64,000 nt of DNA. It comes from Acinetobacter sp. NIPH 298. GTDB taxonomy: Bacteria > Pseudomonadota > Gammaproteobacteria > Pseudomonadales > Moraxellaceae. Both the position numbers and the translations under genes were made by a program. The stretch spans positions 1,116,001-1,180,000 of the forward strand of contig NZ_KB850055.1 in assembly GCF_000369505.1 (NCBI RefSeq). Direction: 5' to 3'. The notes under the pieces were generated by a model. That model was given only the letters and a program-made list of their open reading frames with translations. It searched no databases and was not told where the DNA came from. Below are positions 1-14,879 of the stretch, in pieces; the first letter of the stretch is position 1; each line of letters starts with the position of its first letter.

Positions 1-1593
1 CCACAGCAGCTACAGCGTTTACGCACAAGGATAAATAGCAGTCAGCAGAGTGCATGGGCTAGATATCAGCGAGAGTTCAGTAGTCCAACAGCACCCGACA
101 ACTGGAAAAAAACCTTTGATACGAAAGCGATTGATTATCAAAAAAAGTTTATTGAACCGTTAGCGAAAGCGCATTTGGCATGGTTTAAGAGTAATATGCT
201 TTTCTACTATATGCGCGCAAACTTTGATAGCAAGCTGATTCAGTCGGGCATGGAATACTCCACGACGGTCATGGCTTTGGTGGGTAATACGCAAATGTTA
301 CCTGAAAATTTCACCTATTATTGTCAATTGTTAAAAGGTGATATTAAACATGCAACCAACTATCTGTGTCGGGGACTTCTTTTTAACCAACAGTCGGCTT
401 TGAATCAGGTTCAGAACAAACTTGCTGATTTTGATTTCAAGTCAGGTTCAACCAAACATGCATGGTCAAGCCTCATCTATGGTATAACACAGTCGATTGA
501 CTTGGCAATTGTAGGTAGAGCCACGATACTTGAGGGCTTTGTAAAGGCAATTAACGCACCTGTTTTACAGATGATCAGGGAGGCAGTAGATGGGGCGAAA
601 ACTGCTTATAAAGTGCCTTTGTTACTTGGGGCGCATTATCAAAAACCCGTTGTTCGCGTTGAAGTGAATGGAACAAAATTAGAATATGCCAAATTTATAA
701 CCGAGGAAATATTAAAAGCTTCAGGTAAGAAAATTAATTCAGATGACGTAAAACGTGCAGTTAAATTGCAGTTATTACAGCTTGAGGCTGCTGGTGTTGT
801 AGATTTAAAAAGTCGTAACCGTAGTGCCTTTGCATTGGTTGTGGATATCAGTGAACTGGAGAGCGTCAATTATAACACTCCAAATAGTCAACGCGCCCCT
901 GCAATGGCATCAAGTATACGTAGTGCGCAAGATGTTAGCCAATTACGGTTTAAAGATTATAGTAAGGCGGTTAGCACGAATAAGAAAATGTCATTTGGTG
1001 CAGCACTTTTTGCAACAACCCTACAGGGCATTGCAATTGTCAGTATGTATCAGGACATGATGAAAGCGACGCCAAAACAGTTATTGGAAACATCGACTAA
1101 GTTTGTGGCGGGTATCGTAGCAGGTGTTGCGAGTGTGCTGGATGTCATGGAGCGACGATTTGAAGCCGTGATGAAATCAGCTTTGGATGATGCGATAAAA
1201 GCAAAAAATGGCTGGAGAATGAAGGTTTGCGGATTCCTTAAAACGCGAGGTTTGATAGCTGCTGCTGTTGTATTTGCCGCTTGGGATGGTGTTAACGCAT
1301 ATAAAGAGTTTCAGAAAGGTAATTATCAATTAACAGGGTTGTATGCAGCATCAGGCATTCTTGGAGTAACTTCAGCAGTATTGTTCCTGTCAGGTGGTCT
1401 AATCGCAACAGGTGTAGGTATAGTCTTGGTGATCGCTATGATTGCGATTGCATTTGCGATTAATTACTTCAGTAGCAATGAATTACAAGAATGGATTAGA
1501 CAAGGCTACTTTGGTAAGAGAAAAGCAGGCTGGACTTTAAGTACTGAACTTAAGAAGCAAGAAGAAGCATTCACTGCGTTGGCATCATCATAA
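1..1593 (+). CDS. T6SS effector, VasX/BTH_I2691-like, C-terminal part (5' end outside window)
   Basis: The frame is open from base 1 with no stop, so the gene starts before the window and 530 residues are visible; a TTG at 175 is not a credible start. The first ~300 residues are soluble and mixed. The last ~170 hold several hydrophobic segments (around 1090-1140, 1250-1290 and 1330-1480), ending in an amphipathic tail with a W..GYFG pattern. This layout is typical of large VasX-like (BTH_I2691 family) T6SS effectors, which insert into target membranes like colicins. The next gene, 14 bp downstream, encodes a membrane protein that may be the cognate partner or immunity protein. The family call is from recognition of the layout, not a search; a generic membrane protein remains possible. 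Confidence 0.6.
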   Translation, partial: PQQLQRLRTRINSSQQSAWARYQREFSSPTAPDNWKKTFDTKAIDYQKKFIEPLAKAHLAWFKSNMLFYYMRANFDSKLIQSGMEYSTTVMALVGNTQMLPENFTYYCQLLKGDIKHATNYLCRGLLFNQQSALNQVQNKLADFDFKSGSTKHAWSSLIYGITQSIDLAIVGRATILEGFVKAINAPVLQMIREAVDGAKTAYKVPLLLGAHYQKPVVRVEVNGTKLEYAKFITEEILKASGKKINSDDVKRAVKLQLLQLEAAGVVDLKSRNRSAFALVVDISELESVNYNTPNSQRAPAMASSIRSAQDVSQLRFKDYSKAVSTNKKMSFGAALFATTLQGIAIVSMYQDMMKATPKQLLETSTKFVAGIVAGVASVLDVMERRFEAVMKSALDDAIKAKNGWRMKVCGFLKTRGLIAAAVVFAAWDGVNAYKEFQKGNYQLTGLYAASGILGVTSAVLFLSGGLIATGVGIVLVIAMIAIAFAINYFSSNELQEWIRQGYFGKRKAGWTLSTELKKQEEAFTALASS

Positions 1594-1607
1594 AGTTAGG
1601 AAATAAG

Positions 1608-2699
1608 ATGAGTGATTGGGTAGGTTTATTTATAAATTATGAAACGGTGGGGAAACAGCTTAAGCCTCATAAAACGGAGACTTTAAATAGAAGACAATCC
1701 GAAAGTGAAATACTCTCCCCGCATCGTACTGTGATTCAAATTAATAGTACTTATTTAGAGTTAATTGATCGCTGGAACTTTTTTCGAGGATTCACCTCAA
1801 TTTTTGCCTTGTTTATAATGGGGTTTATGTCTTGTCTTGTTTTTATGATAGTTTATTTTGTTTTTTATAAACCAACACCTAATTTAACAGGTGGTGAGTT
1901 AGTAATGTTTATTTCTTTGATGCTATGTGGCGTAGGACTACTTTGGGTTGGGTGGCATTTTTTTCGTAGAGAGTGTTTTAGCTATACCCATTATCCCATC
2001 CGCTTTAACAGAAAACTAAAAAAAGTTTATGTGATTCAGCCGAATAAAAAACTATTGGTTGCCAATTGGGAAGATTTTCATATTGGTTTGCAGCAGTACA
2101 GTCGTAGTAGTTGGGATGTCCGTTTCTCTTTATTAGATGATCAGGAAAAGGTGACAGAAACTTTTGCTTTACCTTACACGGGCTTTAGTCAATATAGTCC
2201 TGAGTTATTACAACATTGGGAGTTTGTTCGTCGCTATATGGAAGATGATACGGCGAAAGCAAGCTATGATGTGGTTACAGAAGTTTTTCCGATCCATCAC
2301 CGTAAGGAAACCTTTAAAAAAAGCTTCGAGCGTGTGATGATTGCAACAACGGGTGGTGATCAACCTATAAACAGAACCCAACGATTAATATTTTGGGCAA
2401 CGTTTCCATTTAGATTCATTGAATTCGTTGGTCGTATTTTGTCTATAAAAACGAGCAAGATTCCAAAGTTTCCAGATTGGGTAGAACAAGAATGCAAAAT
2501 CGAAACCAATGATCCTTATGACTTTGAGCAACATCCGAAACCTAAGCTACAAAGTGAACCGATCAAGCCATTTGAATATGTGATCTATACGGCTCTATTG
2601 CTTATTTCTATCGTTATTTTCCTTGGTTTTATTGATCTATTGTCATTGGCAAAAGGTGAAAACTCAGGATTGTTAAAAGCTTTATTCTTTTGGTGGTAA
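1608..2699 (+). CDS. Membrane protein, DUF6708-like, partner of the upstream T6SS effector
   Basis: 363 residues, starting at ATG 1608 behind AGGAAA. Two hydrophobic segments lie near residues 62-87 and 98-118 and a third near the C-terminus (about 325-348). Between them is a long soluble region rich in aromatic and charged residues. Such proteins (DUF6708-like) are repeatedly found directly after VasX-like effectors. The 14-bp gap shows co-transcription with the effector gene. Its job may be immunity or effector handling; nothing in the sequence settles which. The family name is given from recall of the sequence pattern and is moderately sure; the membrane topology is clear. Confidence 0.55.
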   Translation: MSDWVGLFINYETVGKQLKPHKTETLNRRQSESEILSPHRTVIQINSTYLELIDRWNFFRGFTSIFALFIMGFMSCLVFMIVYFVFYKPTPNLTGGELVMFISLMLCGVGLLWVGWHFFRRECFSYTHYPIRFNRKLKKVYVIQPNKKLLVANWEDFHIGLQQYSRSSWDVRFSLLDDQEKVTETFALPYTGFSQYSPELLQHWEFVRRYMEDDTAKASYDVVTEVFPIHHRKETFKKSFERVMIATTGGDQPINRTQRLIFWATFPFRFIEFVGRILSIKTSKIPKFPDWVEQECKIETNDPYDFEQHPKPKLQSEPIKPFEYVIYTALLLISIVIFLGFIDLLSLAKGENSGLLKALFFWW

Positions 2700-2762
2700 A
2701 TAGGTTGGCCAACTTTAATAGAGTATAAGTGTTGCGAATTGGGTAAATTATTACCAATTGCT

Positions 2763-2793
2763 AAAAGCCAATCTAGATCAGATTGGCTTTTTT
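2763..2793. terminator. Bidirectional terminator between convergent genes
   Basis: AAAAGCCAATCT pairs with AGATTGGCTTTT around a 5-nt loop, with T-runs on the + side and A-runs that serve the - side. It lies between the convergent DUF6708-like and hydrolase genes. Confidence 0.85.
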
Positions 2794-2813
2794 ATTCAAT
2801 TCCGTAAAACCGC

Positions 2814-3725
2814 TTATATGGACTGTGCGCTAAGAAAACGACCAATCTCTTGGCTAAACTTTCTGGGTTCTGTAATCAATGGTGTATGTCCAGAGCGTTC
2901 AAAATAAACAGTTTTAGCATTTGTTAGACTCTTTGCAATCAGTGTCTGACCAGTTTCTGGGTAAAGGCTAGATTCACGACCGATAAAGAACGTGGTTGGG
3001 CAGTTCACTTGGCGAATCGCTTCTCTATAGTCTTCATTGTGATTTAAATAATTTTCAACATACCAAAGCAAATAATCTAAACGTTGGATCGGCAGTAAAT
3101 ATTTTTGTAGGAAGGGGCGATTTAGTGCGAGTTTAACGATTTTAGGGCTATAGGTATTGCTACTTTGTAGTTCAATAAAAGCGGCCCATAAACTTACTAG
3201 CTTATAACGGATATCATTTGGTAGGTCTTCAAGCTTTTGTGCATGCTTATAATTTAATAAAAGTGTTTGAATATCGAGAAGTAGATTTTTGAATTGAGCA
3301 TGCTTTTGTCCAAACAAGCCGTAATGCCAAGAGTCGTCTACTGAAATCTTAGGAGTTTGGTCAATATGAAGATAGGCTTTGAGTTTTCCTGCCAAACCAC
3401 CATGTTTCATGCCGTGCATCGCTGTAGTTGCGCCCATGGAGTAGCTCATCAAGATAAACTGATCTAATTTTAATTGTTTAATCAGATGATCAATGTCATT
3501 CCAATGACTAGAAATTGCATCAGTCTCAGGAATTGCACAGTGTTTTGAACCGCCAAAGCCACGCCAATCCGGAATAATAAATTCATATTGCTTACGATTT
3601 GCAAATAAAAAAGGAAGCCATTGCCAGCTTTGCATACCCAGCCCAGATAAAACAAGTACAGGTTCACCTTCACCCACACGTCGTACAAATAATTTTTGTT
3701 GATCGGGCATGGTATAAAACGGCAT
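2814..3725 (-). CDS. Alpha/beta-fold hydrolase
   Basis: 303 residues with a classic alpha/beta-hydrolase order: an oxyanion-region LSGLGMQSW near residue 28, DWRGFGGS near 54, the nucleophile elbow SYSMGA (GxSxG-like, S-M-G) near 95, and the catalytic-histidine region GHTPLI near the C-terminus. Acid and histidine sit in a normal C-terminal position. The ATG overlaps the stop of the upstream padR-like gene by one base (TAATG), so the two are translationally coupled. The substrate is not predictable; esterase or lactonase-like activity is the family norm. The pair is divergent from the fadH operon and probably shares its regulator. Confidence 0.8.
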   Translation of the reverse strand: MPFYTMPDQQKLFVRRVGEGEPVLVLSGLGMQSWQWLPFLFANRKQYEFIIPDWRGFGGSKHCAIPETDAISSHWNDIDHLIKQLKLDQFILMSYSMGATTAMHGMKHGGLAGKLKAYLHIDQTPKISVDDSWHYGLFGQKHAQFKNLLLDIQTLLLNYKHAQKLEDLPNDIRYKLVSLWAAFIELQSSNTYSPKIVKLALNRPFLQKYLLPIQRLDYLLWYVENYLNHNEDYREAIRQVNCPTTFFIGRESSLYPETGQTLIAKSLTNAKTVYFERSGHTPLITEPRKFSQEIGRFLSAQSI

Positions 3726-4282
3726 TATTTTTCTCCTTTGTCTAGTTCATCAAACTTCTTAAGTTGAGGAATCATCTGTTCTAACCATTTTATCCATTCG
3801 TTTTCTTTAATGATACCAAGTTCAAGAATCATTTTATGGATAAACAAAACGCGATTGGTCGGTTCAGTATTTTTAAAATCTTTATCATGGATTGCTTGAT
3901 ACAGACTTAATTTTTCCTTATGTAGTATTAAATGTCGTTCTAATTCGGGCAAAATTTTGTTGCCACCAAGCTGTGCTTCAGCTCTTAATCTAACCATGAG
4001 GTCATCACGTAGTTGAGCTGGTTCGCTTTGCTGTTCAATCCATGCAGCGAGTTGTATTCTTCCGAGCTGTTCGATTTGATAGGTTTTTTTTCGACTATTG
4101 GCTGTTTGCTCTTCTATGGTAGAGATCCATTCTTTTTTCAGCATACCATTGAGTTCACGATAAATTTGCTGATGAGTGGCATTCCAAAAAAAGCCCATGG
4201 AGCGATCAAAACGACGAGCTAATTCAAAACCTGTGCTTGGTTTTTCTAATAAGCTGGTCAATAAAACATGGGCGAGTGACAT
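3725..4282 (-). CDS. PadR-family transcriptional regulator
   Basis: 185 residues from ATG 4282 (MSLAHVLLTSLLEKPS, the usual PadR beginning); an ATG two codons upstream (4288) is the alternative. Residues ~1-85 form the PadR winged helix with the FELARRFDRSMGFFWNATHQQIYREL pattern (given here as a description; the key part is the F-W-A/H-Q-Y-L helix), and the rest is the helical Vir-like dimerisation tail. PadR proteins are usually repressors released by small aromatic or lipophilic ligands. It is divergent from fadH, and two identical-spacing dyads in the 125-bp gap are likely its operators. It is coupled to the hydrolase gene downstream. Confidence 0.88.
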   Translation of the reverse strand: MSLAHVLLTSLLEKPSTGFELARRFDRSMGFFWNATHQQIYRELNGMLKKEWISTIEEQTANSRKKTYQIEQLGRIQLAAWIEQQSEPAQLRDDLMVRLRAEAQLGGNKILPELERHLILHKEKLSLYQAIHDKDFKNTEPTNRVLFIHKMILELGIIKENEWIKWLEQMIPQLKKFDELDKGEK

Positions 4283-4315
4283 AACCATCCAAGAAATAAA
4301 AAGTGACTCTTTAGA

Positions 4316-4335
4316 TTATGCAAAATGTTGCATAA
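4316..4335. promoter_or_regulatory. Operator dyad 1, probable PadR site
   Basis: TTATGCAAAATGTTGCATAA is a perfect 8-bp inverted repeat (TTATGCAA / TTGCATAA) with a 4-bp spacer, in the gap between padR-like and fadH-like genes. A core-matching second copy lies 42 bp downstream. The assignment to the adjacent PadR is inference. Confidence 0.6.
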
Positions 4336-6432
<2,097 letters not shown>

Positions 6433-6441
6433 ATAAATTTT

Positions 6442-6473
6442 ATGGACATTTTCTCTTAGGGGGAAATGTCCAT
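6442..6473 (+). promoter_or_regulatory. Intra-operon hairpin after fadH
   Basis: ATGGACATTT pairs with AAATGTCCAT around a 12-nt loop in the 76-bp gap. There is no T-run, so it is more likely a processing or mRNA-stability hairpin than a terminator. Confidence 0.5.
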
Positions 6474-6508
6474 TCCGTTAAAGATTCAAATCCAAAGGAA
6501 ATATAACA

Positions 6509-6922
6509 ATGACGATTGAAATAACAAAACAAGCGGTACAACTTTGGCATCAAATGATTAAAACAGGTGATTTGTCCATTTTAAATGACTTGCTCTCTGA
6601 TGATGTGGTTTTCCGCTCGCCAGTCGCTCATAAGCCTTATGATGGGAAACAAGTTGTTTTCTTTATCTTGAGTAATGTCATCCAAGTTTTTCAAGACTTT
6701 AAGTATCATCGTGAGTTTTATACCGACGATAGTGAAAGTGTCGTACTCGAATTTAGCGCCAATGTAAGCGGTAAATCATTAAAAGGTATTGATATGATCC
6801 GTTTTAATGATCAAGGTAAAATTACTGATTTCGAGGTGATGATTCGTCCAATGAGTGGTTTAGCTGCGTTGGCAGAACAAATGGGCGTTCGATTGGCACA
6901 GTACCAGACTGCTCAATCCTAA
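6509..6922 (+). CDS. NTF2-like / SnoaL-like domain protein
   Basis: 137 residues; start ATG 6509 with AAAGGAAA upstream. The pattern of an N-terminal helix pair (LWHQMIKTGD, LNDLLSDDVVFRSPV) followed by a curved beta-sheet (FKYHREFYTDDSESVVLEFSANV, described by its start and end; D-M-I-R-F-N-D-G-K-I core) is the nuclear-transport-factor-2-like fold. Such small proteins serve as isomerases, hydrolases or ligand binders; no catalytic set is diagnostic here. It is in line with fadH and the next two genes, so it probably acts on a lipid or enone. Its stop codon lies inside a 14-bp sequence that recurs twice elsewhere in the window. Confidence 0.75.
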   Translation: MTIEITKQAVQLWHQMIKTGDLSILNDLLSDDVVFRSPVAHKPYDGKQVVFFILSNVIQVFQDFKYHREFYTDDSESVVLEFSANVSGKSLKGIDMIRFNDQGKITDFEVMIRPMSGLAALAEQMGVRLAQYQTAQS

Positions 6923-6934
6923 ATAGCCTAAGTA
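6921..6934 (+). repeat. Dispersed 14-bp repeat, copy 1
   Basis: AAATAGCCTAAGTA, identical to copies at 14771-14784 and 18542-18555. This copy overlaps the preceding stop codon and is followed by ACTTAG, giving CTAAGT-A-ACTTAG. Confidence 0.6.
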
Positions 6935-6951
6935 ACTTAGAGATCATTAAA

Positions 6952-7668
6952 ATGTGGCTAAAACTTTCAACGATTGCTTTGTTACCTGTGCTGATTGTAC
7001 AAGGAACACGAGTTCGTAAGAATACGCCACGTTTGTCTGAGCCGAGTGGTGAGCGTGAGGGGTGCATTGGTCAAGGTCAACCTCTTTCGATCTTAATTTT
7101 AGGTGATTCCGCTGCGGCAGGTGTAGGTGTTGAAACACAACAAGATGCCTTGTCTGGAGTGGTTATCTCCGAATTAAAAACGCAGTATGCCTTGCAATGG
7201 AAACTTCACGCGAAAACGGGTGATACAACCAAACAAGTGTTCCAAGCAGTACAGGGTTTAGATCAACAACAATATGATGTTGTGGTGACTTCGATTGGTG
7301 TTAATGATGTCACCAAACTGATTTCAGCGAAGTCTTGGATAAAACAACAAAAACAATTATTTACCCAAATACAGCAGCGCTTTCAGCCAAAATTAGTTAT
7401 TGTATCAGGAGTACCACCGATGCAGCATTTTCCAGCACTGCCTCAGCCATTGGCTTGGTTGTTCGGAAAATATGCAGAGCAAATGAATAAAACATTACAA
7501 CAATGGCTCACTTCACAAGATCAATTTAGATTTATTGCATACGATATCGAAGCTTTTCAGGCGCTAAATCTGCCGATGGCAAGGGATGGTTTTCATCCTA
7601 GTAAAGAAGTTTATGCAATTTGGGGGAAACAAGTCGCAGATTTAGTGCGACAGTCGTTTAGACCCTAA
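6952..7668 (+). CDS. SGNH/GDSL-family hydrolase
   Basis: 238 residues. A short hydrophobic N-terminus (residues 2-17) may be a signal or anchor. Block I is ILGDSAAAGVG near residue 48, block III is the SIGVNDVT asparagine near 110, and block V is DGFHPS with the catalytic D and H near 212. This is the complete SGNH set, so an active esterase, thioesterase or lysophospholipase is expected. The gene lies 29 bp after the NTF2-like gene and 19 bp before another hydrolase, in the fadH-led unit, pointing to lipid or ester turnover. Confidence 0.85.
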   Translation: MWLKLSTIALLPVLIVQGTRVRKNTPRLSEPSGEREGCIGQGQPLSILILGDSAAAGVGVETQQDALSGVVISELKTQYALQWKLHAKTGDTTKQVFQAVQGLDQQQYDVVVTSIGVNDVTKLISAKSWIKQQKQLFTQIQQRFQPKLVIVSGVPPMQHFPALPQPLAWLFGKYAEQMNKTLQQWLTSQDQFRFIAYDIEAFQALNLPMARDGFHPSKEVYAIWGKQVADLVRQSFRP

Positions 7669-7687
7669 GTAGAGGGAGGAATGAAGT

Positions 7688-8773
7688 ATGGGTATATTCA
7701 CTCTAAATAAACTGAAAGTTTTAGGTTTAAATCTATTTGATTTGGCACTCGGTGCCGAACCACCAAAAATGTATTATCACCCAAAAGGCAAAATTAAAGA
7801 TGTTCTGGAGAAGTTACCCCAATTAAAGCAAAAGTATCGCCCAACACCTTGGTTGAGTAATACACATGTCCATCTCTTATATTTTGATATCATTAGAAAG
7901 AAAACAATCAAGCTGGAATATGATCGTATAGACCAACTTACCATGCAAGATGGTGGTGTGACCGCAATTGCTTGGTATGGATATTATCTTCCTGTCACTA
8001 CACCAACTGTTGTGATCATGCATACCATCACAGGTACACTTGAAAGCATGCGAGAGTTAGTCAAAGATTTACATCAATACACTGGTTGGCGAATCGCACT
8101 TTGTCTACGCCGTGGCCATGCTGGTTTACCTATGCCAGTGCCACAAATTTCTTTATTTGGTTCTACTCGCGATTTAAAAGAACAACTCGATCATATTCAG
8201 CAATTATTCCCAAGTTCTGATTTATATGCAGTGGGATCTTCTGCGGGTACAGGATTATTGGTACGTTATTTGGGTGAGCAAGGTGAAGATACGCCATTTA
8301 AGGCGGCTTTCGCGATGTGTCCGGGTTATGACACAGAAATAGGCTTTAAAAATGTTCATCCTTTTTATAGTAAATTGATGACCAAAAAATTATTCAAACA
8401 TTTTATTTACCCTTATCAAAATATCTGGAGTCGGGTTGCTTCTCTTGAAAAGGTATTAGCGACAACAAGTTTAGAGGAATTTGAAAAAGCATATTTTGAA
8501 ATGGCAGGCTATCAGGATTATCAAACTTATTGTAAAGCGATAAACCCAATTTATGTATTTGAAAATATCAAAATCCCATTGATGATTCTAAACGCAGAGG
8601 ATGATCCGGTTTGTTCAATTAAAAATTTAGAGCCTTATAAGGACAAGATTCAGCAGATGGATAATATGGTGGTGATCACCACGAAAAAGGGAAGTCACTG
8701 TGGCTTCTATGAGAGTCTAACGGTGAAGTCTTGGGCATCTCGGTTGATGGCAGATTTCTTTAAGAATTATTAG
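7688..8773 (+). CDS. Alpha/beta hydrolase, YheT-like
   Basis: 361 residues. The N-terminus (PTPWLSNTHVHLLYFDI) resembles the lid and strand region of YheT-type hydrolases, where the substrate-binding part precedes the core. The nucleophile elbow is VGSSAGTG near residue 185, with the acid in NAEDDP near 305 and the histidine in KGSHCGF near 338. The start is ATG 7688 behind GGAGGAATG. It ends the fadH operon and is closed by a strong terminator. Substrate unknown; medium-chain esters or acyl-CoA are plausible from context. Confidence 0.8.
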   Translation: MGIFTLNKLKVLGLNLFDLALGAEPPKMYYHPKGKIKDVLEKLPQLKQKYRPTPWLSNTHVHLLYFDIIRKKTIKLEYDRIDQLTMQDGGVTAIAWYGYYLPVTTPTVVIMHTITGTLESMRELVKDLHQYTGWRIALCLRRGHAGLPMPVPQISLFGSTRDLKEQLDHIQQLFPSSDLYAVGSSAGTGLLVRYLGEQGEDTPFKAAFAMCPGYDTEIGFKNVHPFYSKLMTKKLFKHFIYPYQNIWSRVASLEKVLATTSLEEFEKAYFEMAGYQDYQTYCKAINPIYVFENIKIPLMILNAEDDPVCSIKNLEPYKDKIQQMDNMVVITTKKGSHCGFYESLTVKSWASRLMADFFKNY

Positions 8774-8794
8774 AAGTTTTTAATATTCTATATA

Positions 8795-8824
8795 AAAAAG
8801 CCAGTTACATTTAACTGGCTTTTT
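8795..8824. terminator. Bidirectional terminator
   Basis: AAAAAGCCAGTTA pairs perfectly with TAACTGGCTTTTT around a 4-nt loop, between the convergent hydrolase and lipoprotein genes. Confidence 0.9.
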
Positions 8825-8844
8825 AAATACTTTTTTTAAGCAGA

Positions 8845-9291
8845 TTAATTGCTTAATGCTGGTGTTGCGGCAGCGATTGCAGCAGCGACTGCATCTTCTT
8901 CACTTTGGCCAGAAGTATTCGATTTAGATGGTTTTGGCTGTTCAACTCTTGGTGCGCTCGGTTGCTCTGTACGAGGAGCTTCAGATTGGGCAGCTGTATT
9001 ATTTGTGCTTTGGGTTTGAGCAGGTCGAGTTTCACGACGAATTTCAGTTGTCGTATTCTCGGTTTCTTCAAGAGTCGTTTCAATTACAGGCGCGGGTGCT
9101 TCTTCTGTATTGATACTTTCTAAAGACTCAAACACTTCAGTTTTCGCAGCTTCAGGCTGTTGCTCTGTCATTTGTGTTTCAGTAGCCTGTTCAGGCTGCT
9201 CTTCGTTTTTAGGTTCTTCTTTTTTCACACAAGCTGTAACTAAAAGACCAGTCGCAAGTGCTGCACAAATTAAAAGTTTATTATTCGCCAT
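8845..9291 (-). CDS. Low-complexity lipoprotein, function unknown
   Basis: 148 residues. The N-terminus MANNKLLICAALATGLLVTAC is a lipoprotein signal with lipobox LVTAC (Cys21). The rest is disordered and rich in Glu, Gln, Thr, Pro and Ala (E/Q/T repeats), ending in an Ala-rich helix (DAVAAAIAAATPALS). No enzyme motif is visible. Such proteins are often periplasmic or outer-membrane tethers or spacers. It stands alone between a terminator and the pyrG promoter region. Confidence 0.7.
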   Translation of the reverse strand: MANNKLLICAALATGLLVTACVKKEEPKNEEQPEQATETQMTEQQPEAAKTEVFESLESINTEEAPAPVIETTLEETENTTTEIRRETRPAQTQSTNNTAAQSEAPRTEQPSAPRVEQPKPSKSNTSGQSEEDAVAAAIAAATPALSN

Positions 9292-11293
<2,002 letters not shown>

Positions 11294-11328
11294 ATAATGT
11301 AGGCTTTAAATAAACTGGGAAAGTTTAG

Positions 11329-12186
<858 letters not shown>

Positions 12187-12194
12187 ACCAATCT

Positions 12195-12225
12195 TTCCCC
12201 TTTGAGTTCCTCTATAAAAGGGGAA
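12195..12225 (+). promoter_or_regulatory. Hairpin between kdsA and eno
   Basis: TTCCCCTTT pairs with AAAGGGGAA around a 13-nt loop. No T-run follows, so it may be an attenuator or processing hairpin rather than a full stop. Confidence 0.5.
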
Positions 12226-12247
12226 CGCTAAGGAAATATGGGTTTAA

Positions 12248-13567
<1,320 letters not shown>

Positions 13568-13599
13568 GGTCAATCTCAGCTATGTTGAATCCTCCTGAC

Positions 13600-13675
13600 C
13601 CTCTTTCTTTACAAAAGAGAGAAACTTCACGAATTCAGAATCCTATAGAATTCGTGACTGATCTTCCTTTAAAGA
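13600..13675 (+). promoter_or_regulatory. Structured eno-ftsB spacer
   Basis: CACGAATTC (13628-13636) pairs with GAATTCGTG (13648-13656), and an outer CCCTCTTT/AAAGAGGG pair flanks it. Nested stems in a 127-bp spacer suggest an mRNA-processing or attenuation element between a highly expressed and a low-expressed gene. Confidence 0.45.
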
Positions 13676-13694
13676 GGGATATAGGGAGTTATTC

Positions 13695-14060
13695 ATGTTA
13701 GAGATTTTTCGATCTACTTCAAGTAAGTTGATTCTGTTGCTTGCAATCGTTTTGATTGCAAGTTTACAGTATCGGTTTTGGCTAGGTGAGGGCGGATACG
13801 TTCCTCATCAGGCTTTAACTCATCAAATTCAACAACAAGCTGAAATCAATACTGAGTTAAAAGAGCGTAACCGTATTTTGGCCGCTGAAGTTTTTGATTT
13901 AAAAAACGGAAGTGAAGCAATTGAGGAACATGCACGCTTAGATTTAGGTTTAGTTAAACCTAACGAAACTTTTGTGCAAATGAGTACTATTAGTACCCAT
14001 TACAAACCCATTTATATTGATCCAAATGCAAAAGTAGATACTGCCACCAATGAAAACTAA
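13695..14060 (+). CDS. ftsB: Cell division protein FtsB
   Basis: 121 residues. One transmembrane helix (about residues 12-30) is followed by a coiled coil (HQIQQQAEINTELKERNRIL) and the typical ARLDLGLVKPNETFV tail. FtsB joins FtsL and FtsQ at the division septum in the inner membrane. Between eno and ispD as in many gammaproteobacteria; it overlaps ispD by 11 bp. Confidence 0.92.
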   Translation: MLEIFRSTSSKLILLLAIVLIASLQYRFWLGEGGYVPHQALTHQIQQQAEINTELKERNRILAAEVFDLKNGSEAIEEHARLDLGLVKPNETFVQMSTISTHYKPIYIDPNAKVDTATNEN

Positions 14061-14745
14061 GCTTTGGGCGATTGTACCCGCAGCAGGTTCGGGCAATCGT
14101 TTTTCCAAAACCGAATTAAAACAATATCAATATATTCAAAGTCAAACTGTACTTGAACATACTGTCAACCGTTTAAATACATTGGATTTGGCGGGGTGTG
14201 TGCTAGCGCTCGGTGAGCAAGATAACTTTGCCAAAACACTCTCTTTTCAACATCTAGATAAATTGCACTACTGTATAGGTGGTGTCGAGCGTGTTCATTC
14301 TGTTCTTAATGCTTTAATTTATTTATCTGATATTGCAGATGAAAATGATTGGGTTTTGGTACATGATGCTGCACGCCCATGTGTAACAGCGAACTGTTTA
14401 GAGAAATTAGTGCTATCGTCAGTTCAATCGAATCAGAGCTCTATTTTAGCAATTCCAGTGCGTGATACTTTAAAACACGTACAAGCGAATGATCAGATTG
14501 AAAGAACAGTAAGTCGTGAGCATTTATGGCAAGCGCAAACACCACAAATGGCAAAATTAAAAACGCTAAAACATGCGATTGAGGCTGCATTAGCTGCCCA
14601 AATCAATATCACCGATGAAGCAAGTGCCTTGGAATATATCGGTGAAGCTGTGCAAGTGGTACAAGGGCGTTCAGATAATATTAAAATTACTTATACCGAT
14701 GATTTAGAACTTGCACGCTTAGTTCTTCTGTCTCAAACAAACTAG
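14050..14745 (+). CDS. ispD: 2-C-methyl-D-erythritol 4-phosphate cytidylyltransferase
   Basis: 231 residues, normal length. The CTP-binding loop PAAGSGNRF (residues ~9-17), VHDAARPC near 99-106, and TPQMAKLKTL and the TDEASALE motif are all present. It makes CDP-methylerythritol in the non-mevalonate isoprenoid route and uses the product of pyrG (CTP). Translationally coupled to ftsB. Confidence 0.95.
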   Translation: MKTKLWAIVPAAGSGNRFSKTELKQYQYIQSQTVLEHTVNRLNTLDLAGCVLALGEQDNFAKTLSFQHLDKLHYCIGGVERVHSVLNALIYLSDIADENDWVLVHDAARPCVTANCLEKLVLSSVQSNQSSILAIPVRDTLKHVQANDQIERTVSREHLWQAQTPQMAKLKTLKHAIEAALAAQINITDEASALEYIGEAVQVVQGRSDNIKITYTDDLELARLVLLSQTN

Positions 14746-14770
14746 ATTTAGATATATCTTTCTTAATATA

Positions 14771-14784
14771 AAATAGCCTAAGTA
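14771..14784 (+). repeat. Dispersed 14-bp repeat, copy 2
   Basis: AAATAGCCTAAGTA, identical to 6921-6934 and 18542-18555; followed by GATTAG. It sits 26 bp after ispD and 96 bp before the next gene. Confidence 0.6.
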
Positions 14785-14879
14785 GATTAGATGAAATTTA
14801 TCATTTTCCTGTTAACATAAATGACAAATATTTCACAATTTGTTAAATTTAAACAACATTCTTGATAATGGATCAATAA

